From Negativicutes bacterium (GTDB lineage Bacteria > Bacillota > Negativicutes > Sporomusales > JAOACF01), in NCBI GenBank assembly GCA_026417995.1, contig JAOACF010000014.1, forward strand, positions 1 through 33,162: a stretch of DNA of 33,162 bases, given 5' to 3'. Numbering within the stretch: position 1 is the stretch's first letter; every line of letters begins with the position of its first letter. This document shows, piece by piece, positions 8,347 through 16,611 of the stretch. Under the pieces are notes generated by a model, which made no database searches, was not told the DNA's origin, and saw only the letters and a program-made list of their open reading frames with translations. A program made the position numbers and the translations under genes.

Positions 8347-9395
8347 CTTTTTCTATATTCTGTAATGTTAATACCCCGCGCCAAGAGCCACTCTCGCACA
8401 AACCCGGTAATTACCACCGGTTTTTGACAAAGTTCCGAACAGTTGCGCGCGCCTGTAAGCAACACGAATTGTTTCATCTCCGCCAGAAACTGCCTGATCC
8501 AGACTGCTGCTGCTTCCGAATCCTTTTGTAAAACCAATTTTATAACCGGACCGGCTGCTCCGATACCAGCAGCGCCTAGCGCCAGAGCTTTTACAGCCTC
8601 AAGCGGCGTACGGATGCCGCCGGAGGCGATGACATCGACTGTCCCCCCTGCTGCGTCCAGCGTTTCCAGCAAGCTGATTGCCGTGGGGATTCCCCAAGCG
8701 GCAAGCTCAGGCGAAACAGGACGTCCTAGTCTTGCAGCTTCAATCGCAATAAAGTTGGTTCCGCCTGCACCACCCACATCAAGCGCACGAACTCCGACAT
8801 TAACCAAAGCTACCGCTTGCTCCCGCGCAATGCCGCATCCTACCTCCTTAACAATGACAGGGACGTCGACAGACCGGACAATCTTTTCAATGTTATGCAG
8901 ATAGCCGACAAATGACCGGTCGCCCTCCGCCATGACGATTTCCTGCGCAACATTCAGATGGATTTGCAGAGCTTGGGCACCAATCATGTCAACGGCCCTT
9001 TTTGCCTGTTCGGGGCTGGCGTGTGCGCCAAGATTAGCAAAAATAATGCCGGAAGGATTAACCTTGCGTACAATCCGGTATGTATCCGCCATTTCCGGAA
9101 ACTCCAGCCCGGCATATTGCGAGCCGACCGCCATTGCCGAGTGCGTGACTTTGGCAATTTCAGCGATACGTCCATTAAAATCGGCAACGGCCTCGGCTCC
9201 GCCAGTAATCGCATTGATCATAAAGGGGTGCCGGAGAGGAATACCTGCAATTTCCGTTGTCATCTCAACCTCACTGTCAGTGAGGTCAGGCAGGCAGTTA
9301 TGGATCAGCGAAATATCGGCAAAGTAGGTGTTTTGCGGTCCGTCAGGCAATGCCGCAGCATGACGTATATGCTCTAATTTCCTGGATTGTCGCAC
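8331..9395 (-). CDS. fni: Isopentenyl-diphosphate delta-isomerase, type 2 (FMN-dependent)
   Basis: Fni interconverts isopentenyl and dimethylallyl diphosphate using reduced FMN. The 354-residue protein shows the family's N-terminal RKLEHIRHA, the flavin-binding MINAITGGA and AVGSQYAGLE segments, HLNVAQE, VKEVGCGIA, and DVGGAGGTNFIAIE, followed by the TIM-barrel phosphate-binding GGIRTPLEA. The start is GTG at 9395 with TAGGAGA seven bases upstream; that site overlaps the TAG stop of ispH-rpsA, so the two are coupled. IspH already makes both isomers from HMBPP, so Fni would balance the pool rather than be strictly required. The last residues (RKRKRHS) are encoded by the terminator hairpin. The neighbouring S1 gene and fni are also adjacent in Bacillus subtilis (ypfD-fni). 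Confidence 0.97.
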   Translation of the reverse strand: MRQSRKLEHIRHAAALPDGPQNTYFADISLIHNCLPDLTDSEVEMTTEIAGIPLRHPFMINAITGGAEAVADFNGRIAEIAKVTHSAMAVGSQYAGLEFPEMADTYRIVRKVNPSGIIFANLGAHASPEQAKRAVDMIGAQALQIHLNVAQEIVMAEGDRSFVGYLHNIEKIVRSVDVPVIVKEVGCGIAREQAVALVNVGVRALDVGGAGGTNFIAIEAARLGRPVSPELAAWGIPTAISLLETLDAAGGTVDVIASGGIRTPLEAVKALALGAAGIGAAGPVIKLVLQKDSEAAAVWIRQFLAEMKQFVLLTGARNCSELCQKPVVITGFVREWLLARGINITEYRKRKRHS

Positions 9396-9406
9396 GATAT
9401 ATTCTC

Positions 9407-11377
9407 CTAGTCTTCGCGTTTGAGCAAGTGCCCTAGCTTATCGGCAAGCGAAACGCTCAATGAAGACGGTTTGCTCAGATATTGCTGATATTCCGCACGC
9501 TCGGTTTCTTCTTGTGCCTGCTTAATACTTAGGCCAATTTTCTTGGTTTGCTTATCCAGTGATACTATTTTTACCTGAACTTCCTGTGCGGGATGCACAA
9601 CTTCATCTGCTGTAGCAACCCGCCGATCTGCAATCTCGGAAATATGAACCAAGCCTTCGATACCTTTGGCAACTTCGACAAAAGCACCAAACTTGGACGT
9701 TTTGGTAACTTTACCGGTTATGATTTGTCCAACTCTTAGTTCGTCTGTCTTGTCAAACCAAGGATCCTGCTGGCTCTGTTTAAGGCTGAGCGAGATACGC
9801 TTAGCTTTGGGATCTACTTTTAATACATGGACTTCTACTTCGTCGCCTACAGCGACAACCTCAGCCGGATTTTTTACCCGTTCCCAAGACAGATCGGAAA
9901 GATGTATTAACCCTTCGACGCCGCCGATATCGGCAAAGGCGCCGAAATCAGCCAACCGTGTAATCCTTCCTTTAATAACAGTGCCGGGAGTGATACTGCC
10001 GTAAACTTGTTCTTCCCGCTCCTGACGTTCTTTTTCCAGCAGCAGTCTGCGGGAAAGCACCACCCGTTGCTTATCGCGATCCAAATCAATTACAATCGCT
10101 TTGACGGTTTGGCCTTTAAACACACTGAGATCTTCCACAAAACGCAAATCCAGTTGTGATGCCGGGATAAAGCCGCGCAGGCCGAAAACGGAAACGGCAA
10201 CGCCTCCTTTTACCGGTTCAGTAACCTTGACTTCAATGGGAGACTTCTTTTCCAGCGAAGCGGCCAGCTTATCCCAGACAACTATTTTATCCGCTTCTTT
10301 TTTGGATAGTTTTATATTTCCTTCAGCGCTATCCGCGTCCATGACGTAGACATCAATCACATCACCTTCCGCTACCACATCTGCGGCTGTTTCCGGCGTC
10401 GGATAGGCAAGTTCTGCCAGTGGAATAATGCCCTCCGCCTTATAGCCAATATCCACGAAAACTTCATCTTTTCTGACTCCTACAACCTTACCCTTAACAA
10501 TGGCGCCTGTCTCTAGTTGCGGAAGCACTGGGGTCATTTCCTGATTAAAATCCTGCATCCTGCGGTATACCTCCTCTATTAGCCAGCTCGGCGTTGAGGC
10601 GCCGGCCGTTATTCCTGCTGTCTGTATGTCGGCAAACCAGGCTGGGTCCAGTTCGTCTGCCGTTTCAATATGATAGGCGGGGCATCCGACACTGCGGCTG
10701 ATTTCGGCAAGCCTGGCCGTATTGGCGCTGTTGCGGCCGCCGACAATAATCATAACATCAGCTTTTTTCGCTATCTCCAGCGTCTCAGTTTGACGCAAAT
10801 CGGTGGCATTGCAGATTGTCCGTTCGACTTGGATTTCCGCCGCTTTACTTACGACAATTGCCAAAATCGTTTCAAACAGGCTGCCGGAGAAGGTAGTTTG
10901 CGCTACCACGCCCACGCGCGGCAAAGCGGGAAGTGCTTCCGCTTCCTCGACTGTTTCCACGATCGAGTGATGTTTTCCAGACCAAGCAGCGATACTCTTA
11001 ACCTCGGGGTGGTTTCTCTCGCCAATAATCATGATGTGGTAGCCCTGCGCACTCAGTTTTTGCGCAGCGAGTTGCGCTTTTCTCACATGAGGGCAAGTAG
11101 CGTCAACAACTGTCAATCCTCTCGCTGCAGCAGCACTATAGATTTCCGGGCCAACACCATGCGAGCGGAAAATAACGGTATCACCTGCACGAAAAGCATC
11201 AAGGTTATCGACCGCGTCGATGCCTCTATCAGAAAGATGGGCTACCATCTGCGGATTATGGATAATAGGCCCAAGCGTAGCCACTTTCCCTGTCGCTGCA
11301 TTACAGGCAAGCGCTAAGTCTATCGCACGCTTCACACCGTAGCAAAAGCCGCTGTGTTTGGCGATCAGTATCTTCAT
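9407..11377 (-). CDS. ispH-rpsA: Fusion: HMBPP reductase (IspH) + ribosomal protein S1 (four S1 domains)
   Basis: Residues 1-~280 are IspH, the 4Fe-4S enzyme of the last MEP-pathway step, making isopentenyl and dimethylallyl diphosphate. The three cluster cysteines are present: Cys12 (SGFCYGV), Cys95 (DATCPHV) and Cys189 (TICNATD). From about residue 288 four S1 RNA-binding repeats follow, starting at GAIVKGKV, PIEVKVTEPVKGG, GTVIKGRITRLADFGAF and GQIITGKVTKTSKFGAF, then a charged tail. The 656-residue fusion is an established arrangement in Clostridia and Negativicutes and has no internal stop or ribosome binding site that I can see. The third and fourth S1 repeats are the most canonical. 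The ATG start has AGGAGG eight bases upstream and a sigma-A-like promoter ahead. It is co-transcribed with fni. Confidence 0.97.
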   Translation of the reverse strand: MKILIAKHSGFCYGVKRAIDLALACNAATGKVATLGPIIHNPQMVAHLSDRGIDAVDNLDAFRAGDTVIFRSHGVGPEIYSAAAARGLTVVDATCPHVRKAQLAAQKLSAQGYHIMIIGERNHPEVKSIAAWSGKHHSIVETVEEAEALPALPRVGVVAQTTFSGSLFETILAIVVSKAAEIQVERTICNATDLRQTETLEIAKKADVMIIVGGRNSANTARLAEISRSVGCPAYHIETADELDPAWFADIQTAGITAGASTPSWLIEEVYRRMQDFNQEMTPVLPQLETGAIVKGKVVGVRKDEVFVDIGYKAEGIIPLAELAYPTPETAADVVAEGDVIDVYVMDADSAEGNIKLSKKEADKIVVWDKLAASLEKKSPIEVKVTEPVKGGVAVSVFGLRGFIPASQLDLRFVEDLSVFKGQTVKAIVIDLDRDKQRVVLSRRLLLEKERQEREEQVYGSITPGTVIKGRITRLADFGAFADIGGVEGLIHLSDLSWERVKNPAEVVAVGDEVEVHVLKVDPKAKRISLSLKQSQQDPWFDKTDELRVGQIITGKVTKTSKFGAFVEVAKGIEGLVHISEIADRRVATADEVVHPAQEVQVKIVSLDKQTKKIGLSIKQAQEETERAEYQQYLSKPSSLSVSLADKLGHLLKRED

Positions 11378-11395
11378 GGAGTGCCTCCTGCCTAA

Positions 11396-11410
11396 AGAAT
11401 TTTTAATTCT
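11396..11410 (-). other. Small palindrome in the ispH-rpsA leader
   Basis: AGAATT-TTT-AATTCT forms a 6-bp A/T-rich stem between the predicted transcription start and the AGGAGG site of ispH-rpsA. It could be a weak leader hairpin or operator. It has too little G+C to be confident that it folds. Confidence 0.3.
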
Positions 11411-11418
11411 CTTATGAT

Positions 11419-11447
11419 ACTATAATTCCTTTATTTTGTTATTTTAA
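11419..11447 (-). promoter_or_regulatory. Candidate sigma-A promoter of ispH-rpsA-fni
   Basis: On the minus strand TTAAAA (11442-11447), a 17-base spacer and TATAGT (11419-11424) agree with sigma-A at 4/6 and 5/6 positions. The start point would be ~11412, leaving a leader of about 35 bases before the ATG. It lies just after the cstA terminator, where a new promoter is needed. Confidence 0.55.
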
Positions 11448-11473
11448 CATGTTACCTGGGTTAATTGGCAAGA

Positions 11474-11504
11474 AGAAAGGTGCAGGTTGTACCTGCACCT
11501 TTCT
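11474..11504 (-). terminator. Intrinsic terminator of cstA
   Basis: This is a perfect 14-bp stem (AGAAAGGTGCAGGT and its complement) with a 3-base loop, six bases past the cstA stop. On the minus strand it ends in a T-rich TTTCTTCTT tract. It separates cstA from ispH-rpsA. Confidence 0.92.
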
Positions 11505-11510
11505 ATTGTA

Positions 11511-13361
11511 TTAGCTTGGAATGCTCGGACCGGTCTTGCCGTATTCGCATGATGGATGCTGAATTTCGGTATTCATGCCGACAGGTTTGTCGGTCTTTAA
11601 GAGTTCCATCCACTTACGAGCCGAGTCAAGCAAGGTGATGACAACTAAAACAATCAGGACAATGCTCACTGTGCCGTTGATGTTGCCAAGCGTATCGCCG
11701 CGCTTGTAGAACATGCCTATGTTCATCACACCGGCGGAAATAACGGTGATGCTCAGGAATGTTAGCGGCGCAGCAGTGATCCAGGCATAGGATTTTTTCT
11801 TGGAAATTTTCAGGATAATGGTAGTGCCGATTGCCAAGGCAACAACTGCCAACAATTGATTAGCCACACCAAAGAGAGGCCAGATTGAAGCAACATCGCC
11901 GCTATAGAGCAAATATCCCCATGCATAGGTTACGACAGCGCTGGTGAAAAGAATACCGGGCCACCAGCCGGTTTGCTTGAGCGGAGGATAAGCGTAAGTG
12001 CCAATGATATCCTGCAGGATATAGCGGGCCACACGGGTACCGGCGTCAATCGTGGTCAGAATGAACAGGGCTTCGAACATGATGGCGAACTGATACCAGT
12101 AGCTCATCAGATGCTTCATGCCACCGATGCTGGAGAAGATATGCGCCATGCCAACTGCGAGCGATACTGCGCCGCCGGGACGATGGGCAACATCCATGCC
12201 AACCAGGGCGGAAAGATCTTTCAGTTCTACCATGGGGAAAGCGTTTTGAATTTTTGCATACACAGGCGCCAGCGAGTTGATGGCGAAATAGTCACCAGGC
12301 ATGAGAACGACCGCTGAAATGAGCGCCATGATCGCTACGAAGCCTTCAGTCAGCATACTGCCATAGGCAACCATTGTAGCCTGGGTTTCTTTTTCCAGCA
12401 TCTTAGGCGTAGTGCCGGAACTGATCAGCGAATGGAAGCCGGAAATAGCGCCGCAGGCGATGGTAATGAACACATATGGCCAAACGGGACCCGGAATGAT
12501 GGGGCCGCCGCCGTTAACAAACTGGGTAGTAACCGGGAAGTTAACCGCCGGCTGAACCACCAGAATACCAAAGGCCAATGCCAAAACAGTACCGATCTTC
12601 ATGTAGGAGCTAAGGTAGTCACGCGGGGCGAGCAGCAGCCATACCGGCAGAACGGCTGCGAAGAAACCGTATAAAGGTAAGGCAACCGACAGCTGGTTTT
12701 TGGTAAGCGTAAACATGCCGGCCAGCGGCGAACCTGGAATGTAATGACCGCTAAATACTGCCAAGAGCACCAGGATAAAGCCGACGATCGAGCCCGATCG
12801 AATGGATCCGGGAGCAATCTTGAACATGTACAGGCCAATTACAATGGCGATCGGGATAGTCATTGCCAAAGTATAAACTCCCCAGGGATTTTTGAACAAG
12901 GCATTGACAACAACGATAGCGAGACCAGCCAGCGCGACAATAATGATGAATAAGATAGCCAGTGAAGTGGTAATACCGGTGATAGGACCTACTTCACGGC
13001 GTGCAATAACAGCCAGCGACTGGCCGTTATGACGAACCGACGCGAACAGAATAATAAAGTCATGGACGGCGCCGGCAAAAACCGAACCTAACAGTATCCA
13101 GGCAAACCCCGGACCCCAGCCGTACTGAGCTGCCAGTACCGGACCTACCAGTGGGCCGGCGCCGGCAATAGCGGCAAAATGATGACCGAATAATACCCAT
13201 TTGTTGGTCGGGACAAATTCACGACCGTCATTGCACCGATAGGCCGGAGTGACATTAATGTCATTTAGGGCCAATACCTTGGCTGCGATGAATGCCGAAT
13301 AGTACCGGTACGCCAGCGCGTACACGCATGCAGCCACTAATAATAACATAACTGAATTCAC
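11511..13361 (-). CDS. cstA: CstA-family peptide/pyruvate transporter (BtsT/CstA-like)
   Basis: CstA proteins are large inner-membrane transporters; E. coli BtsT carries pyruvate and CstA carries peptides and pyruvate. The 616-residue protein has many membrane helices and the family's N-terminal landmarks: NDINVTPAYRCNDGREFVPTNK, then GHHFAAIAGAGPLVGPVLAAQYGW. The central GFHSLISSGTTPKM and late TTIDAGTRVARYILQD segments are also typical. The start is the GTG at 13361, seven bases after GAGGAGG; the longer track ORF begins upstream of the predicted transcript. It has its own good sigma-A promoter and terminator, and lies directly downstream of lytS-lytR. By analogy with E. coli BtsSR-BtsT and Bacillus LytST, it is probably induced by extracellular pyruvate. 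The exact substrate is inferred. Confidence 0.93.
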   Translation of the reverse strand: MNSVMLLLVAACVYALAYRYYSAFIAAKVLALNDINVTPAYRCNDGREFVPTNKWVLFGHHFAAIAGAGPLVGPVLAAQYGWGPGFAWILLGSVFAGAVHDFIILFASVRHNGQSLAVIARREVGPITGITTSLAILFIIIVALAGLAIVVVNALFKNPWGVYTLAMTIPIAIVIGLYMFKIAPGSIRSGSIVGFILVLLAVFSGHYIPGSPLAGMFTLTKNQLSVALPLYGFFAAVLPVWLLLAPRDYLSSYMKIGTVLALAFGILVVQPAVNFPVTTQFVNGGGPIIPGPVWPYVFITIACGAISGFHSLISSGTTPKMLEKETQATMVAYGSMLTEGFVAIMALISAVVLMPGDYFAINSLAPVYAKIQNAFPMVELKDLSALVGMDVAHRPGGAVSLAVGMAHIFSSIGGMKHLMSYWYQFAIMFEALFILTTIDAGTRVARYILQDIIGTYAYPPLKQTGWWPGILFTSAVVTYAWGYLLYSGDVASIWPLFGVANQLLAVVALAIGTTIILKISKKKSYAWITAAPLTFLSITVISAGVMNIGMFYKRGDTLGNINGTVSIVLIVLVVITLLDSARKWMELLKTDKPVGMNTEIQHPSCEYGKTGPSIPS

Positions 13362-13387
13362 ATAATTTCCTCCTCTCTGTGTTGACA

Positions 13388-13416
13388 ATTATATTATACC
13401 GTTGTTCCCTTGTCTA
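13388..13416 (-). promoter_or_regulatory. Sigma-A-type promoter of cstA
   Basis: TAGACA (13411-13416) and TATAAT (13388-13393) are separated by exactly 17 bases on the minus strand, matching the consensus 5/6 and 6/6. A second overlapping TATAAT lies five bases upstream. The predicted start, near 13381, is ~20 bases before the GTG start, just ahead of GAGGAGG. A promoter this near consensus may be held down by a repressor or boosted further by LytR. Confidence 0.75.
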
Positions 13417-13428
13417 CCCCTCCTTTAC

Positions 13429-13490
13429 AATAGTTTTTTCATTGCAATTCAGACTATTACTGAGTATAGCATAAGAGATTTTGTCTCTTA
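13429..13490. promoter_or_regulatory. Inverted repeats upstream of the cstA promoter (possible operator region)
   Basis: A perfect inverted repeat TAAGAGA-N5-TCTCTTA (13472-13490) lies about 55 bases upstream of the -35 box. Between it and the promoter, AATAGT and ACTATT flank an ATTGCAAT palindrome (about 13429-13458). The first repeat has no U tract, so it is a poor terminator for lytR. These elements are where a LytTR-type activator would be expected to bind, but I do not see an unambiguous pair of LytTR direct repeats. Confidence 0.4.
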
Positions 13491-13556
13491 GCGCAATATA
13501 TCGGGTTTAAATGGCACGTTTTACCGGGTGAGATGCATAAGTAAGCCGCTGAGCGG

Positions 13557-14324
13557 TTATAACCCGAACATTTTTTTCAATTGCGGCGAATTTTGCCTGC
13601 TTACCGGAATTTCCTTATCCGGCATCCCTTCAAGAACAAGATTATAGGTTCCGTTAAACCAGGGTATAACTTCCCTTATCTTTTCGACATTTACCAGATA
13701 CGCCCGGTGCGAGCGGAAGAACAACTCCTCATCTAATTTTAGTTGCAAGTCCTGCAGCGTCATATTGGTAACGTAAGTTTTCTCGGTCGTATTAATTGTC
13801 AGCTGGCCGTCTGAGCAGTACGCAAGTACGATATCCTTCATATTGAGGATCATAGCCTTGCCGTTCACCTCGATTGCCAGTTTGCGCTGGGGAACCGGAC
13901 GGTTCACCGGTTCAAACTTTTGCCGGTCGATCTGGGCCGCATCTGCGAGCAGGCTGCGCACACGACCGATGCACCTGTCTACCCTTTTGGCTGAAAATGG
14001 CTTTAGCAGATAGTCCACAGCATTAAGCTCAAACGCTTTGACGGCAAATTCCTCATGCGCGGTGGCAAAGACGAGCAGCGGCGGACGCACGTTTTCCATG
14101 ATTTTTTCGGCTGCCTGCATACCGTCCATACCCGGCATGCGTATATCGAGAAACACCAAATGCGGCTGCAGGCGTTCAATCGCCGGCAGTGCATCCTTTA
14201 CGTTGGCGCTTTGGCACACAATCTGGACGTCAGCGTGCTGCTCCAACAGATATTGCAGCTCTGTACGTGCATGCGTCTCATCGTCCACGATTATTGTCCG
14301 TATCTTTTTGTGCTGACTGTTCAT
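13557..14324 (-). CDS. lytR: LytTR-family response regulator
   Basis: This is a two-component response regulator of 255 residues. Residues ~8-125 are a receiver domain with the acidic pair VDDE (14-17), the phospho-acceptor Asp60 in LVFLDIRMPG, and a conserved Lys in YLLKPF. Residues ~145-250 form a LytTR DNA-binding domain (FFRSHRAYLVNVEKIREV is diagnostic). Its ATG is one base past the lytS stop, with GAGGTG at the end of lytS as ribosome binding site, so sensor and regulator are made together. It probably activates the adjacent cstA, as BtsR does with btsT in E. coli. There is no convincing terminator after it, so some read-through into cstA is possible. Symbol follows the LytS/LytR (LytT) naming; btsR would be equally apt. 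Confidence 0.94.
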   Translation of the reverse strand: MNSQHKKIRTIIVDDETHARTELQYLLEQHADVQIVCQSANVKDALPAIERLQPHLVFLDIRMPGMDGMQAAEKIMENVRPPLLVFATAHEEFAVKAFELNAVDYLLKPFSAKRVDRCIGRVRSLLADAAQIDRQKFEPVNRPVPQRKLAIEVNGKAMILNMKDIVLAYCSDGQLTINTTEKTYVTNMTLQDLQLKLDEELFFRSHRAYLVNVEKIREVIPWFNGTYNLVLEGMPDKEIPVSRQNSPQLKKMFGL

Positions 14325-14325
14325 T

Positions 14326-16014
14326 TTACACCTCGTTGGGCGCGGGAATTTTCAAGGTTACAGTGGTACCAGCCCCCTCGGCGCTGACTATTTCCAGTAT
14401 ATGGTTGGTGCCGTAAATTGCTTTAAGGCGGTCCTTTACATTGCTGAGGCCAATGCCGGCGCCTTTACCAAAACCATGCTCGAAAATCTGTTTGACAATC
14501 GAACTGGGAATGCCCTCCCCGTCATCGCAGATCGTAATCTCAACATATCTGCCATTCCCTGCCGCCGTAATGCACACAGTACCTCCCTCTTCCTTAGTGA
14601 GCAGGCCGTGTTTAACAGCGTTTTCAACGAGCGGCTGCAGTGTAAAAGCCGGAATTTGCACATCCATTACCTTTCTATCCAACTTTTTCTCAACCCGCAG
14701 TCTGTCACCAAACCGGGCTTTTTCCAACACCAGATACGAATCTACCTGTTCCATTTCTTCCCGCAGCGTGATGAAGTCGCGCGAAACTTTCAGACTGCGG
14801 CGGAAAAATTCGCTTAATTCAACTAATAGGTTGCGCGCTTGCTCAGGATTGGTGCGAATCAGGGACACGATGGTATTAAGCGCGTTAAACAAAAAGTGCG
14901 GGTTGATCTGAGCACGAAGCGCCTTGAGTTCGGCCTTGGCGGTTAGTTCCGCACGCTGCTGCAGCAGCGCGAGCTCAAGCTGGGTGCTGAAAATCTGCCC
15001 TAACCCCTGTGCGAATTCCAAATCCAGGGCACTCATCGCTTCTTCCCGTTGATAATAAATTTTGAGCGTACCGACAACTTGTTCTCGGCAAAAAAGGGGC
15101 ACGACAACCGCCGACCTCAATTGGCAATTCGGCACGTCGCAGCCAATCTCCCCAGCCGTTTGCGCTACTGTCATCTGCCCGCTTTGCAGCGCCTGACGGG
15201 TAGCATTGGTTAACAATGGCACACCCGCGATATGATGGTCACTGCCAACGCCGATGTGAGCAAGCACTTTTTCATTGTCGGTTATCGCCACGGCGGCAGC
15301 TGATGTCATCGTCAGAATGGTGGATGCCACCTGCTCTGCCGAACTTTGCGACAAACCTTTGCGAAAGTATGGCAGGGCGGCATTGGCGATTTTCAGCGCC
15401 TTATGCGTCTGTAACGCCCCGATCTTGGTTTGGTGTATGCGGGCATTATGCACGATAATCATAAACACGGCCACTCCCAGCGCATTAGCCAGCGACATGG
15501 GCAAGGTAATTTGCGCCACTAGCGACCGGGCAGCTGATTCAGGTGTCGAAAATAACAGTATCAACCCCATACTGAACAGTACGATAGCAACAACTAGCGT
15601 AGCGCCGGTAATAAACTCGGGTTCCCTGGGCTTCATGCGATAGTGAACATAACCGGCGGCAATACCACCGAGAATGGTGGTAATACCGCAGGGAATAGCC
15701 GTAAACCCACCAAGGGAAATTCGGTGGAGACCGCTGATCAGCCCGGTAGCGATACCAACAGCCGGACCGCCCAAAAGCCCGGCAACTACCGTTCCGGTGT
15801 CGCGAAAATTTGCTAACGCTCCTTCAATGGGTATGCCAAAATAGGTTCCGGCAATAGAAAATGCCGAAAAAAAGACCACTAAAACCAGTTTCTCCCGATT
15901 TGTGGTCTGTTCTTTAAACATCATGCGAAATGCTTGCGTATGAGAAAACACATAGGCCAGGACCGCAATGATTGAAATCCGTTGCAGCAGGATCATGGAT
16001 AAATTGTCATCCAT
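14326..16014 (-). CDS. lytS: LytS/BtsS-type sensor histidine kinase
   Basis: This 562-residue membrane kinase has the 5TMR-LYT type sensor domain (residues ~5-190, with GTVVAGLLGGPAVGIATGLI and GLHRISLGGFTAIPCG), then a GAF-like domain (~225-345) containing the paired cysteines GCDVPNCQ at 291-297. A HisKA_7TM/LytS type kinase core follows with His373 in NPHFLFNALN, and then the ATPase domain with LVENAVKHG and a GIGLSNVKDRL G box. Such kinases sense small carboxylates; E. coli BtsS binds pyruvate. The ATG lies three bases after the plsC stop, with GGGAGG inside plsC, so it is joined to the aroA-cmk-plsC transcript. That is an unusual place for it. It is expected to phosphorylate LytR. The ligand is not determined by sequence alone. 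Confidence 0.94.
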   Translation of the reverse strand: MDDNLSMILLQRISIIAVLAYVFSHTQAFRMMFKEQTTNREKLVLVVFFSAFSIAGTYFGIPIEGALANFRDTGTVVAGLLGGPAVGIATGLISGLHRISLGGFTAIPCGITTILGGIAAGYVHYRMKPREPEFITGATLVVAIVLFSMGLILLFSTPESAARSLVAQITLPMSLANALGVAVFMIIVHNARIHQTKIGALQTHKALKIANAALPYFRKGLSQSSAEQVASTILTMTSAAAVAITDNEKVLAHIGVGSDHHIAGVPLLTNATRQALQSGQMTVAQTAGEIGCDVPNCQLRSAVVVPLFCREQVVGTLKIYYQREEAMSALDLEFAQGLGQIFSTQLELALLQQRAELTAKAELKALRAQINPHFLFNALNTIVSLIRTNPEQARNLLVELSEFFRRSLKVSRDFITLREEMEQVDSYLVLEKARFGDRLRVEKKLDRKVMDVQIPAFTLQPLVENAVKHGLLTKEEGGTVCITAAGNGRYVEITICDDGEGIPSSIVKQIFEHGFGKGAGIGLSNVKDRLKAIYGTNHILEIVSAEGAGTTVTLKIPAPNEV

Positions 16015-16017
16015 GGC

Positions 16018-16611
16018 TTATGCCTCCCGTAAAAGCCTATCAATTTCACTCATCATTTCATTCGTCAGCTGCTCCAAATATTCCTTGTCTGTTTGACCGG
16101 GTTTTACGTAAATAGGTCTGCCAAATTTCACCTTGAACTTAGGGAACAAACCGCCGCCGTTTTTAAGAAACCGGTTTGTTCCGGTCACAGCCGCCGGAAC
16201 AATTACCGCTCCAGCCTTCGCGGCGATTAAGGCTAAACCGGGTTCGGCTTTGCCTAGCGCACCTGTTTTGCTGCGAGTTCCCTCGGGAAAAACACCGACG
16301 ACCGCACCGTTTTCCAGTAAGGATAAAGCGGTACGGATGGCACTCCGGTCAGCCGCTCCCCGTTTTACCGGAAATGCATTCAATTGCCTGATCAGCCAGC
16401 CAAATCCCGGCACTTTAAACAGTTCTTCTTTAGCCATATAATGGATCGGGCGCTGCAAAGCGCAACCTATTACCGGCGGATCCCAAAAACTTAAATGATT
16501 GGATGCCACCAGGGTCGGTCCGCTGGCGGGGATGTTCTCCGCTCCCTGATACTCCCAGCGAAAGAATAATCGCAATAAGAATCTGACTAGTCCGCGCAAG
16601 AAATTATACAC
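16018..16611 (-). CDS. plsC: 1-acyl-sn-glycerol-3-phosphate acyltransferase
   Basis: PlsC adds the second acyl chain to lysophosphatidic acid, giving phosphatidic acid, at the inner face of the membrane. The catalytic motif HxxxxD appears as NHLSFWDPP and the second block as FPEGTRSKTG, both at the expected spacing. A hydrophobic N-terminal stretch (FLRGLVRFLLRLFF) would anchor it. The track start at 16629 has no ribosome binding site and overlaps cmk by 26 bases. A GTG at 16611 has GAGGAG ten bases upstream and overlaps the cmk stop by only 8 bases (GTGTATAA), giving 197 residues; I prefer it, with moderate certainty. The cmk-plsC pairing is common in Firmicutes. Confidence 0.94.
   Translation of the reverse strand: MYNFLRGLVRFLLRLFFRWEYQGAENIPASGPTLVASNHLSFWDPPVIGCALQRPIHYMAKEELFKVPGFGWLIRQLNAFPVKRGAADRSAIRTALSLLENGAVVGVFPEGTRSKTGALGKAEPGLALIAAKAGAVIVPAAVTGTNRFLKNGGGLFPKFKVKFGRPIYVKPGQTDKEYLEQLTNEMMSEIDRLLREA

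Noticed and set aside
13557-13600. A possible terminator after lytR
   Set aside because: The only inverted repeat close to the stop (CCGCT/AGCGG) has a 5-bp stem and no U tract, so I did not call it.
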